A stretch of DNA of 28,128 bases. It comes from an uncultured Roseburia sp. (GTDB taxonomy: Bacteria > Bacillota_A > Clostridia > Lachnospirales > Lachnospiraceae). The position numbers and the translations under genes are program-made. Positions 16,217 through 23,484 of this stretch are shown one piece after another; the stretch's first letter is position 1, and each line of letters opens with the position of its first letter. The notes below the pieces were generated by a model. It was not told the origin of the DNA and did not search any database. It saw only the letters and a program-made list of their open reading frames with translations. Where the stretch lies: positions 1 to 28,128 of the forward strand of contig CAAEAE010000160.1 of NCBI GenBank assembly GCA_900753715.1, in the 5' to 3' direction.

Positions 16217-16565
16217 CACGGGTACAGATCGCACTTTTTCTGCTCCTGTACCCGGTCGACAAGCTAAAATAGACCTTTCACGGGTACAGACGACCACTTT
16301 TGCCTTCCTGTACCCGGCCGACAAGCTAAAAACGACTTTTCACGGGTACAGACGACCACTTTTGCTTTCCTGTACCCGACCAACAGGCTAAAATGAACTT
16401 TTCACGGGTACAGACGACCACTTTTGCTTTCCTGTACCCGACCAACAGGCTAAAATGGACTTTTCACGGGTACAGACGACCACTTTTGCCTTCCTGTACC
16501 CGGATGACAAGCTAAAAACGACTTTTCACGGGTACAGACGACCACTTTTTCTTTCCTGTACCCGG
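16217..16565. repeat. Six-copy 62-bp tandem repeat with internal inverted repeats
   Basis: CACGGGTACAG begins at 16217, 16279, 16341, 16403, 16465 and 16527: six copies at an exact 62-base period. Each copy has a perfect inverted repeat CGGGTACAG/CTGTACCCG with an 18- to 19-base loop (typically ACGACCACTTTTGCTTTC), and a spacer around CAAGCTAAAA. The outer copies differ most; copies 2-6 are nearly identical. The array fills most of the gene-free gap 16171-16621 between the adenosine-deaminase remnant and the nitrilase gene. No protein is plausible across it, although it is open in more than one frame. Confidence 0.95.
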
Positions 16566-16621
16566 CTTACTTGGTACATTCGCCTTGCCATTCGCTACGG
16601 CATCGCCTTCGCTCATGCGTG

Positions 16622-17476
16622 CTATCGCACTGTATGTTCAGTGATAGGTCCGTATAATTCCGGTCTTCTGTTTTTAAGTCCACCCATTTCACAACTTCTA
16701 TACTTTCGCAACATATCTACGTCTAATTCAGCCACAAACACACCCTCTCCATCTCCTGTTTCACTCACAAGCATATCACGGGGCGCACCTGTCTCTGTAT
16801 CATATATAACGCCATCAAACAATGTTGAATGTCCATTGCAACCACGATGCGGAGCCGGATAGTTACAAGTAGCAATCGCTAACATATTTTCATAGGCCCG
16901 GCCACGCAGCTGAGATAATCTGTTTATTTCCATAGAGCATGCATTTGGAACAAGAATGAGTTCTGCACCTTTCAGCATTAAAATTCTGGCGGATTCAGGA
17001 AACTCTCTGTCATAACAAATCATGGAACCGACTTTAATCATACCTTCTTTGGTATCAAGTTCCTCAACGTAAAAGTCATCTCCGGCATCAAGTACCCCTT
17101 CATCATCATCCTCTCCGAAGTCACAAATATGTACCTTTGAGTAACGATATACTAACTTTCCATGTCTATCAAACAGACAAACGGTATTTCTGTGTTTTGG
17201 CTCATGCTTTTCCAATAGTGTTATCGCAACTGCCATATCCAGTTCGGAAGCAATCTCCGAAAATCGCCTTACAAACTTACTGTCCAATGCAACGGAGTTT
17301 TGCTCCAGCCATTCTTTATTGTGGGGAAAAGCATATCCGCTGCTCCACATTTCCGGAAATAATGCTATATCTGCGCCATTCGCCTTGGCTTCACGACATG
17401 CTTTGACTCCCTTTTCCATATTATCTTCTATGTTTACACCGGGAACCAATTGTAAAAACGCTATCTTCAATTTCAT
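16622..17476 (-). CDS. Nitrilase-superfamily carbon-nitrogen hydrolase
   Basis: This 284-residue enzyme shows the nitrilase catalytic triad: Glu in LFPEMWSSGY, Lys in YRYSKVHICDF and Cys in MICYDREFPESAR. Members hydrolyse amides such as carbamoylputrescine, omega-amides or N-carbamoyl compounds; the substrate is not evident. The TTGGAG site lies just before the ATG at 17476. The gene follows the CPBP protein gene by 53 bases on the same strand and is probably in its operon. The last codons lie only about 57 bases from the 62-bp repeat array, whose hairpins may define the mRNA 3' end. Confidence 0.92.
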   Translation of the reverse strand: MKLKIAFLQLVPGVNIEDNMEKGVKACREAKANGADIALFPEMWSSGYAFPHNKEWLEQNSVALDSKFVRRFSEIASELDMAVAITLLEKHEPKHRNTVCLFDRHGKLVYRYSKVHICDFGEDDDEGVLDAGDDFYVEELDTKEGMIKVGSMICYDREFPESARILMLKGAELILVPNACSMEINRLSQLRGRAYENMLAIATCNYPAPHRGCNGHSTLFDGVIYDTETGAPRDMLVSETGDGEGVFVAELDVDMLRKYRSCEMGGLKNRRPELYGPITEHTVR

Positions 17477-17529
17477 ATATCTACTCCAATTTCAACAAGT
17501 ATTTTTGAAACGCTTTAGCCGCATCAACA

Positions 17530-18273
17530 TCAAAACTGTGTTCCGCACACGCTTTTCGGGAGCGTTTTTGTCAGAACCAGAGTATAGGCAACCGTTACAA
17601 CAATCAGAATTACGATATGAAGCAGGTGCATTTCCACGGTAAGCTCCGTGTCATTTGCAAACGTGCTGAGTATATTGATGGCGGAATGCACGATGATGCA
17701 GGGCAGCAGGCTTTTGCCGCGATAAAAAATCGTGACCAGAAGGAAGCCTACCGCGATCGCAAAGACGATCTGGCACAGGTTATTGACAAGATTCATGCCG
17801 CTGCCGTTGAACAAGTTGATAATATGCCCGATGCCGAAAGTTACGCTTGAGATGATAACGGCGGATCTTATATTATTTTTTGCGATGGCAACAAACAGGA
17901 GTCCCCTGAATATCACTTCTTCCAAGAAACCGACGAAGAGCATGCACACGATGTGGCAGGCTGCTTCCACCGGCGAATAATTGAGAGCGACACCATTCCA
18001 GAGATTTCCCGATGCCAGGATCACAAGCGGCAGGTAGAAGAGGAACCGCCGTGCGGGAACGGGGGATTTGCAAAGCCCATACCGTCTCAGCAAATTGTTT
18101 TTTCGGATAAAGGTAAAAAGAACAATTGCCTGTAAAATGCAGAAAACAGCACTTGCAGAGTATGCAATTCCTATCATCTCATTCAATGGATTTGCGAAAG
18201 ATTGCAGGACACAATAAACCACGATCCATACAATTGCAAAAGTCAACTCATTTTTTTCATACAGTTTTTTCAT
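17530..18273 (-). CDS. CPBP (Abi/CAAX-like) intramembrane metalloprotease
   Basis: This 247-residue protein has about seven to eight membrane helices. It has the CPBP motifs EEVIFRG (motif 1, Glu-Glu and Arg), GIGHIINLF (motif 2 His) and IIVHSAINI (motif 3 His/Asn), so the catalytic residues are present. CPBP proteins include Rce1-type proteases and bacteriocin self-immunity proteins; no bacteriocin gene is seen nearby. The ATG overlaps the stop of a tiny upstream frame (ATGA), and GGAGGAAATGA serves as the site. Confidence 0.9.
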   Translation of the reverse strand: MKKLYEKNELTFAIVWIVVYCVLQSFANPLNEMIGIAYSASAVFCILQAIVLFTFIRKNNLLRRYGLCKSPVPARRFLFYLPLVILASGNLWNGVALNYSPVEAACHIVCMLFVGFLEEVIFRGLLFVAIAKNNIRSAVIISSVTFGIGHIINLFNGSGMNLVNNLCQIVFAIAVGFLLVTIFYRGKSLLPCIIVHSAINILSTFANDTELTVEMHLLHIVILIVVTVAYTLVLTKTLPKSVCGTQF

Positions 18274-18407
18274 TTCATTTCCTCCATGCTGTAGTTATTG
18301 TCTTGCTTTTTGCCGCTTTTTTTCCCAGCCACGCTGCGAATGATCAGAACCGCCACCACCAAGCCTACAGCCACCCAACAGAACCAGGCGGTGCGGATGG
18401 AGTGCAC
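18270..18407 (-). CDS. Tiny single-helix membrane peptide, uncertain
   Basis: A short frame of about 45 residues starts at a GTG 12 bases after the isochorismatase stop and ends by overlapping the CPBP start (ATGA). It has one membrane helix (WFCWVAVGLVVAVLIIRSVAG) and a Lys-rich tail (KKSGKKQ). The overlap suggests translational coupling, but no convincing ribosome site is seen at the GTG and a TTG at 18458 is also possible. It could be a leader that delivers ribosomes to CPBP, or a decayed gene end. Confidence 0.4.
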   Translation of the reverse strand: MHSIRTAWFCWVAVGLVVAVLIIRSVAGKKSGKKQDNNYSMEEMK

Positions 18408-18418
18408 CTCTGTAACGG

Positions 18419-18913
18419 CTACGCCTGCATGACCTCTTGAAGCGTCACGACAGAGCAACCCTTGCTCTCATAATATGTAAGCATCTCAGGCAGCTTCTTT
18501 TTGTCGTAGCTGGTGATGCAGTCCGACAGCACATGAACGGCATATCCGATTTTTGCCATATTAAAACAAGTGGACTTGATGCAGGCCGCGGCATCTGCAC
18601 CGGCAACATAAAATTCGGTGATGCCATGCTCCTCAATGAAGGCGGTAAAGGCCTCGCTGGTCAGAGCATTGCTTTTTGACTTCGTAAAGATATGGTCGGA
18701 TACGATTTTCATTTCAGGCACCAGCTCTGCACCATGAGTGCCGGGCTTGAACGTTCTGGTTCCCGCAGACAGGTTGTTATGCTGAATGTAAACGACCCAC
18801 AGTTCCTTTTTGGCTGCCCAGTCAATTGCTTCATTGACTTTTCCCATGATTTCCTTGTAATTCTTCGTGATGTCATTTTGCAGGTCGATTACGACCAGTG
18901 CGCTGTTTTTCAT
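18419..18913 (-). CDS. Isochorismatase-fold cysteine hydrolase
   Basis: The protein has 164 residues from the start at 18913, which has AAGGAGT ahead of it. The isochorismatase-like fold is shown by ALVVIDLQNDITKNY (catalytic Asp), the Lys in FTKSKSNALT and the nucleophile Cys in GADAAACIKST. Such enzymes hydrolyse amides (nicotinamidase-like, N-carbamoylsarcosine-like) or isochorismate; the substrate is unknown. It lies 83 bases downstream of the TetR gene on the same strand and is the likely first target gene. Confidence 0.9.
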   Translation of the reverse strand: MKNSALVVIDLQNDITKNYKEIMGKVNEAIDWAAKKELWVVYIQHNNLSAGTRTFKPGTHGAELVPEMKIVSDHIFTKSKSNALTSEAFTAFIEEHGITEFYVAGADAAACIKSTCFNMAKIGYAVHVLSDCITSYDKKKLPEMLTYYESKGCSVVTLQEVMQA

Positions 18914-18996
18914 AATATACTCCTTCACAATGGCGGGACATAAATCCCAAAATTCAATAAACGCAGTACAAACCCTTTCGTTGGTCTGCACTGCGT

Positions 18997-19575
18997 CTAA
19001 GCGTCCGGCATTTCCTTCTGTGCTGCCAATATTGCGCCTCTGTAAGCCCGTTCCAAATGGGAACTGACAAGCTCCTCGTCGTATTTCAGTGAATTGTTGG
19101 CGATGATGCTTGCATACCCGTGAGCAAACAGAAAAACGGTTAAAAAGACCTTTTTCGTCTGTTCCATATCGACGCCCAAGGCTTTCTGCATAGCTGAAAG
19201 AACAGGGGTAAGCTCTTCCGCATCTATCAGCTCAAGCAGGGTACTTCCGCCGAAGAAATCCGACTGAAAAAGAAAACGGAACAAATACGGCTCCTCGATC
19301 GCAAAGCGGATATAATTCATTCCAATCCCAAGCATGACACCCTTTTGGGGGCTTTCTATATTCATCAGATATTCCGAATGATAAAGGTCTGCCTTCGCAT
19401 AGACAGTCCTTTTCAATTCTTCGATCGTTGCGAAATGATACATGACAGGCTGTGTAGAGCATTGCAGCCTTTCCGATACAGTCCTCGCGTTGATGTTTTC
19501 CGCACCCGTTTCGCGGGCAACCGCAAAGGCAGCGTCCACAATCATTTCCTTTGTAATTTTTACTTTTGCGGGCAT
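18997..19575 (-). CDS. TetR/AcrR-family transcriptional regulator
   Basis: This is a protein of 192 residues. The N-terminal helix-turn-helix is typical of TetR: ITKEMIVDAAFAVARETGAENINARTVSERLQCSTQPVMYHF. The C-terminal ligand-binding part has an LFRFLFQSDFF segment as in TetR proteins with the WHG-type domain. The start at 19575 has AGAGGTG before it; the frame extends to 19614 but would overlap the operator and transcription start. It probably represses its own operon with the hydrolase, CPBP and nitrilase genes. The ligand is unknown. Confidence 0.9.
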   Translation of the reverse strand: MPAKVKITKEMIVDAAFAVARETGAENINARTVSERLQCSTQPVMYHFATIEELKRTVYAKADLYHSEYLMNIESPQKGVMLGIGMNYIRFAIEEPYLFRFLFQSDFFGGSTLLELIDAEELTPVLSAMQKALGVDMEQTKKVFLTVFLFAHGYASIIANNSLKYDEELVSSHLERAYRGAILAAQKEMPDA

Positions 19576-19585
19576 ATTTGCACCT

Positions 19586-19611
19586 CTATATATAATTTGA
19601 GCTATATATAA
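19586..19611 (-). promoter_or_regulatory. Candidate TetR operator
   Basis: On the minus strand TTATATATAG occurs twice as a direct repeat with a six-base gap, and each copy carries a palindromic TATATA core. It lies between the -10 hexamer and the ribosome site of the TetR gene, the usual place for self-repression. Binding by this TetR protein is inferred. Confidence 0.5.
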
Positions 19612-19616
19612 CATGA

Positions 19617-19645
19617 ATTATACATCGGTTAAGAATGCTTGTCAA
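19617..19645 (-). promoter_or_regulatory. Consensus sigma-A promoter of the TetR operon
   Basis: On the minus strand TTGACA and TATAAT are both perfect consensus hexamers with exactly 17 bases between them. It is the strongest promoter seen in the window. The predicted transcription start lies next to the TTATATATAG repeats. Confidence 0.85.
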
Positions 19646-19682
19646 TGGTAAGTACGGTTTGCACATATATTGCTAAGTTTTA

Positions 19683-19730
19683 AAATTAAATGCGAAAAGA
19701 GTTAAACAAACTCTATCGCATTTAATTTTT
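19683..19730. terminator. Long AT-rich hairpin, first of two at the element edge
   Basis: AAATTAAATGCGA pairs perfectly with TCGCATTTAATTT, and AGAGTT with AACTCT inside it, with a five-base loop and a T run continuing on the + side. On the - strand it ends in TTTTAAAAC. It resembles a terminator that can act in both directions. No + strand gene is visible upstream in the window. Confidence 0.6.
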
Positions 19731-19760
19731 TTATATAAGAATGTATGTAAAAATGTAAAG

Positions 19761-19800
19761 TGCGTATGAGTTTTTCGGAACTCATACGCATTATTTTTTT
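19761..19800 (+). terminator. Strong rho-independent terminator, second of two
   Basis: TGCGTATGAGTT pairs perfectly over 12 bases with AACTCATACGCA around TTTCGG, followed by TTATTTTTTT. It is oriented for + strand transcripts, yet the nearest genes to the left are all on the - strand. The core (GCG, GAGTT and their complements) is shared with the hairpin 33 bases before it. Confidence 0.85.
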
Positions 19801-19829
19801 GCTCAAATTCACAGAAAGGGGCGAAGAAA

Positions 19830-20033
19830 GTGGCAAGAAAGTATAAACGGCTTGTATTTGCGGACAGGCAGCAGATCGAAGCAATGTATAACAGCGGAAT
19901 GAATGAAAAGGCGATCGCGGCAGCAGTCGGCGTTCATATCGCAACTATTTACAGAGAATTGGAGCGAGGAAAGACAATAGTTGCGGATAGTGTGAGATAC
20001 AGCGCAGACACAGCACAGCGGGCGATCGGATAA
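19830..20033 (+). CDS. Small IS30-like helix-turn-helix protein
   Basis: The protein has 67 residues. The segment KAIAAAVGVHIATIYRELERG closely follows the helix-turn-helix at the start of IS30-family transposases (IAxxLGxxxSTIxREL pattern). The catalytic domain is absent, so it is either a small regulator or a stand-alone DNA-binding protein of the element. Start codon GTG at 19830, with AAAGGGG nine bases before it. It is the first gene after the terminator pair. Confidence 0.75.
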   Translation: MARKYKRLVFADRQQIEAMYNSGMNEKAIAAAVGVHIATIYRELERGKTIVADSVRYSADTAQRAIG

Positions 20034-20043
20034 GGGGGACGCA

Positions 20044-20256
20044 ATGAGGATATACGACGAACTGACAGAAAGCCCCGAAACACTGGGCACATTTTTAAAA
20101 AGTCTTCCGGTTTTAGACGCGCCGTGGGACACAGCTTTTCAGAAAACATTTTGCGGAGAATGTAAAGAAGAAAGCTGCGATAAATGCCCAAACGGGAAAT
20201 ACAGGAACAATCCCGAATGGTGGCTGAAGCTGAAAGCAGAGAGGGACAGAAAATGA
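20044..20256 (+). CDS. Small Cys-containing protein, unknown
   Basis: The protein has 70 residues and I do not recognise it. A central CGECKEESCDKCP cluster could bind zinc, followed by NPEWWLKLKAERDRK. It begins 10 bases after the HTH gene, with AAGGGGG as the site, and overlaps the next start by ATGA. Confidence 0.65.
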   Translation: MRIYDELTESPETLGTFLKSLPVLDAPWDTAFQKTFCGECKEESCDKCPNGKYRNNPEWWLKLKAERDRK

Positions 20257-20642
20257 AAACGGTGGAATTTGAAAAAGTAAAAGTGGGGGATTTAGTAGAA
20301 GTACCGCGGACACAATTTGCACCAATGCGGCGGGGCTGGAATGGCTGGCTATTCAGTGAAGCGGTAGTTATTCAAAAGGGCATATCCCCAAAGAACAAAA
20401 GAAAAGTGATAAAAGTTGAAATGCGGACACCAAAAAGTAGAAATGACTACGGGACAATGGAAAAGACGTTTTATGCGGAGTGTGTATTTCAAACAAAAAG
20501 CATTGAAACAGCAAGACGTTTCATGCAGCAAGACGGCGTAAACAGTAAAGAAGAATTTTATGAGTATATAAAGCAAGACGACGTTTGCGGCTGCGACTGG
20601 ATCAAATTTCTTGTAGACAAAGGATTTTTATTTCAAAGCTGA
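20253..20642 (+). CDS. Element protein of unknown function
   Basis: This is a 129-residue protein. It opens with KTVEFEKVKVGDLVEVPRTQ, a small beta-barrel-like start, and has mixed alpha/beta content after it (SIETARRFMQQ, EEFYEYIKQ). No catalytic motif is apparent. The start at 20253 overlaps the upstream stop; a longer frame to 20184 lies inside the previous gene. Confidence 0.65.
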   Translation: MKTVEFEKVKVGDLVEVPRTQFAPMRRGWNGWLFSEAVVIQKGISPKNKRKVIKVEMRTPKSRNDYGTMEKTFYAECVFQTKSIETARRFMQQDGVNSKEEFYEYIKQDDVCGCDWIKFLVDKGFLFQS

Positions 20643-20649
20643 AAATAGC

Positions 20650-20900
20650 CGAAACGGGGCAGCAGTCCCCGTCTTGCAAGGTCGGCAACCTTGCGACTGA
20701 CGAAGGCAAGCCAACAGCCGGAGTACAGGGCATTGTGGAAAAATGGCAGCGGACGCGCCAAGCTAGAGAGCGCGCAGACGGTCAACAGGTTTTCAGTAGC
20801 TTTTTAATGTGAAAAGCCACAACACAATGCACACGCCGGAAAGCGGGGTGGCAGGGCATGAAAGCAAGATCGCCACCTAGATAGTATGAGGACACAGACG
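20650..20900 (+). ncRNA. Candidate structured RNA in a gene-free gap
   Basis: The 320-base gap before the C5 methyltransferase has no credible gene but several GC-rich hairpins in a row, unlike its A-rich surroundings. These are CGGGG/CCCCG at 20655-20671, GCAAGGT/ACCTTGC at 20676-20694, CGCGC/GCGCG at 20754-20774 and GGTGGC/GCCACC at 20847-20877. GCCAC at 20816-20820 could compete for the last stem. No match to a known RNA class is claimed. Confidence 0.35.
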
Positions 20901-20964
20901 ACGGGAAAGGACAATGAAAAATGAAAAAGGACGCTGGACTTTTCGGGGGGGGGGTATTCCCGAA

Positions 20965-21936
20965 ATGGTAAAAATACTTGAATTATTCGGCGGGATCGGA
21001 TCGCCGCGCTGCGCCTTGCGAAATATAGGAATACCAGTAAAAAGTATTGATTATGTAGAAATCGACGAAAAGGCGGTTAGATCATACAATGCGATTTTTA
21101 AAGATGAATTGCAGAATAAAACGCAGTCGGTCGTGGGATGGAATTTAAAACCGGATATTCTTATACACGGCAGCCCGTGCCAAGATTTTTCGATCGCAGG
21201 GCATCAAGGAAAAGCGACGGCAGCAGGCGGCAGGATAAACAGAGGAAAAGGCGCAGACAAGGGAAGCGGGACACGTTCAAGCCTTATGTGGGAAACAATT
21301 CACATTATAGAGCAAATGGGAGTATGGAAGCCGCGCGTTGTAATATGGGAAAACGTCAAAAACGTGTTATCGCGGCACATGATAGCAAATTTTAATAAAT
21401 ACATAGAGGAAATGACGCGGCTGGGGTATACAAACAGCTACGCCATACTGGACGCAAGGGACTTCGGACTTCCGCAGGCGCGGCAACGTGTATTTACAAT
21501 TTCAATACTGGGGAATGAAAAATTTAATTTTAATGATCTAATAAAGTCCCCAATGCGGAATATAAAAGAATTTCTTCTGCCGGACGCGCCGGAAGTATAC
21601 GACGTTACCCAGCCGAGTGTATATAGCGCAATCGGCAAAAAGGGAGTAGTGCGGCGGGCAAATATTATAAAAGACTATGCCTATACAATCACAACCAGAC
21701 AGGACAGAACACCAACACAGGTTATAGACTGCGGCGGCGGTCGGTATAGGTATTTGACGGAAAGAGAGTGCTGGAGATTGCAGGGCTACACGGACGCAGA
21801 TTTTGACGCAGCGGCAGCAGTACAGGAGAAAAACGGGCGTTACACAATGCCGCTATACTGGCAGGCAGGAAACAGCATTGCAGTACCGATCTTTGAAAGC
21901 ATATTCAGAAAAATTATTTTGAACGAAACGGCATGA
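20965..21936 (+). CDS. C5 cytosine DNA methyltransferase
   Basis: This is a complete C5 methyltransferase of 323 residues. Motif I is KILELFGGIGS, the catalytic Pro-Cys is in HGSPCQDFSIAG, ENV is in IWENVKNVL, QxRxR is in QARQRVFTIS, the target-recognition end reads YLTERECWRLQGY, and motif X is QAGNSIAVPI. The chosen ATG gives the usual family N-terminus. A second ATG at 20914, in frame and with a GGGAAAGG site, would add 17 residues encoded across a G10 tract. No restriction enzyme partner is adjacent, so it is an orphan methyltransferase, probably for anti-restriction or regulation. Confidence 0.92.
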   Translation: MVKILELFGGIGSPRCALRNIGIPVKSIDYVEIDEKAVRSYNAIFKDELQNKTQSVVGWNLKPDILIHGSPCQDFSIAGHQGKATAAGGRINRGKGADKGSGTRSSLMWETIHIIEQMGVWKPRVVIWENVKNVLSRHMIANFNKYIEEMTRLGYTNSYAILDARDFGLPQARQRVFTISILGNEKFNFNDLIKSPMRNIKEFLLPDAPEVYDVTQPSVYSAIGKKGVVRRANIIKDYAYTITTRQDRTPTQVIDCGGGRYRYLTERECWRLQGYTDADFDAAAAVQEKNGRYTMPLYWQAGNSIAVPIFESIFRKIILNETA

Positions 21937-21960
21937 ATTTAGACAGAGGACGCGGAAGGC

Positions 21961-22203
21961 ATGAAACATTATTGCAGATATTGTATACATTGCATAGCAC
22001 AGGATGAAACGGAAGCAGTATGCGAGGAATTAAACATAATGATTAAAAAAACTTCCGTTCGGGACGCTTGCAAATTGTTTGATTTTTGCGAAATTGACGC
22101 TTTTTACATCTGCCGCAGCGAAAATCCAGAAGAATGTAAATACAAGCCGCGTATACCAAAAAAGAAGCAATGCGACGGGCAAATAAGCCTGTTTAATACA
22201 TAG
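21961..22203 (+). CDS. Small Cys-rich protein with clamp-binding-like tail
   Basis: The protein has 80 residues, with CRYCIHCIAQDE, a spaced pair of further Cys and CRSENPEECKYKP, likely zinc binding. The C-terminus ends GQISLFNT; QISLF fits the QL(S/D)LF-type pentapeptide that binds the bacterial DNA sliding clamp. It starts 24 bases after the C5 methyltransferase. Function unknown; contact with host replication is an inference from the tail. Confidence 0.65.
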   Translation: MKHYCRYCIHCIAQDETEAVCEELNIMIKKTSVRDACKLFDFCEIDAFYICRSENPEECKYKPRIPKKKQCDGQISLFNT

Positions 22204-22235
22204 AAACGAGGAAAAGAAAGGGAGAGAAGCACAGC

Positions 22236-22499
22236 ATGAAAGTAAAAGGGACGAAAGCAAACAGGCGTTTCACATATGACGCAAACAAAGGGCTGGAAGC
22301 AGAAACAGAAAAGGCAAGAAAAGAACTGGAAAAAAAGATCACGGCAGCACAGCGCGAACATTTACGCTGGGCGTATGAAAAAGCTAAAAAAGAATATGAG
22401 ACATACGAACAGAGAATAACAGATTTATCAGATTTTATATATACAGCGGAAAAAGAGATTGAAAGACAAAGAAAACAGGAGAGCGGTGGCAATGCTTGA
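22236..22499 (+). CDS. Coiled-coil protein, unknown
   Basis: The protein has 87 residues and, after a basic start (KVKGTKANRRF), is a long charged helix region rich in Glu, Lys and Ala to the end. GGGAGAG lies ahead of the ATG. Its last codons overlap the start of the next methyltransferase. I see no domain beyond the coiled coil. Confidence 0.65.
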   Translation: MKVKGTKANRRFTYDANKGLEAETEKARKELEKKITAAQREHLRWAYEKAKKEYETYEQRITDLSDFIYTAEKEIERQRKQESGGNA

Positions 22500-23163
22500 A
22501 TACGGCTATTACAACATGGACTGTATGCAGGGAATGAAAGACTTCCCTGATGGATATTTTGATCTTGCGATCGTCGATCCCCCGTATGGGATAAAGGAAA
22601 ACGGAAAAAAGAACGGTACACGGTCAAAGCTGGCAACGTCGAAAGCGTATACACCGTTTGCGGGCGGCGACGTAAAGCCGCCGGACGAAGCATATTTTCG
22701 GGAATTATTCAGAGTTAGCAAAAATCAGATCATTTTCGGAGCAAACCACTTTATTTCAAAAATACCGTATGACAGCCCGTGCTGGATTGTGTGGGATAAA
22801 AACAACGGAAACAGTGATTTTGCAGACTGCGAACTGGCGTGGACTTCCTTTAAAACCGCCGTCCGCAGATACAAATATACATGGCACGGAATGATACAAG
22901 AGAACATGAAAGAAAAAGAGTACCGCATACACCCGACACAGAAGCCCGTGGCGTTGTACGAATGGATATTGATAAATTTTGCGGCAGCAGGCGACACGAT
23001 TTTAGACACGCACGTGGGATCGGCTTCTTCGCTGATAGCTTGCCGGAATACAGGGCATAAATTCGTGGGCTTCGAGTTAAGCGAACATTATTTCAAATTA
23101 TCACAGGAAAGATACAGACAGGAAACCGCACAAATGCGACTGATTGACTTTATGGGGGGGTAG
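22492..23163 (+). CDS. Beta-class amino-DNA methyltransferase (N4/N6)
   Basis: This is a 223-residue protein of the D21-like phage methyltransferase type. The catalytic motif IV reads DLAIVDPPYGI; the SAM site near the C-terminus reads LDTHVGSASSLIACRNTGHKFVGFE, with HPTQKPVALYEW before it, in beta-class order (DPPY first). The start at 22492 lies inside the coiled-coil gene with GGAGAGCGG as site. The last codons contain a G7 tract directly before the TAG stop. Target sequence unknown. Confidence 0.9.
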   Translation: MLEYGYYNMDCMQGMKDFPDGYFDLAIVDPPYGIKENGKKNGTRSKLATSKAYTPFAGGDVKPPDEAYFRELFRVSKNQIIFGANHFISKIPYDSPCWIVWDKNNGNSDFADCELAWTSFKTAVRRYKYTWHGMIQENMKEKEYRIHPTQKPVALYEWILINFAAAGDTILDTHVGSASSLIACRNTGHKFVGFELSEHYFKLSQERYRQETAQMRLIDFMGG

Positions 23164-23205
23164 CGGCAAAACTGCGGAAACTTGTTGATTGCATAGAGGG
23201 CGCAC

Positions 23206-23484
23206 ATGGAAGACGAATACAAGGAAATAGTTAGAAAATTTAATGAAATATACAATCCTTTGCGAAAAAGATATAATCTGCGGTCACATATTCACTCTAG
23301 TATTTATGAGAGTGAAGACGATCTGATCGAAATATGGGAGTACAACGGAGAGACGCGCGGGAAGTGCATTGTAAGGGAAAAAGAAATAATAGACTGCTAT
23401 AAAAGAGCAATCGACAATCTGAAAAACTATAAACGGGAAAGAGAGGAAAGAGAGCGTGAGCGAAAAGCAGATATGGCAAGCTGA
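23206..23484 (+). CDS. Small charged protein, unknown
   Basis: The protein has 92 residues: a helical start (EIVRKFNEIYNPLRKRY), a short beta region (DDLIEIWEYNGETRGKCIV), and a very basic, Glu/Arg-rich helix at the end. The end overlaps the next gene's GTG start. AGAGGG precedes the ATG. Not recognised. Confidence 0.6.
   Translation: MEDEYKEIVRKFNEIYNPLRKRYNLRSHIHSSIYESEDDLIEIWEYNGETRGKCIVREKEIIDCYKRAIDNLKNYKREREERERERKADMAS

Noticed and set aside
16217..16565. CRISPR array
   Set aside because: The period is constant at 62 and the intervening parts are themselves repeated, not unique spacers; no cas genes are present.
16188..16862. Open frames across the 62-bp repeat array
   Set aside because: They only repeat the tandem unit in translation, on either strand, and run into the nitrilase gene out of frame; this is expected for a repeat lacking stops.
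20585..20812. Possible 75-residue gene in the gap before the C5 methyltransferase
   Set aside because: It starts inside the previous gene, has no ribosome site and its composition follows the hairpin-rich DNA; a structured RNA fits better.
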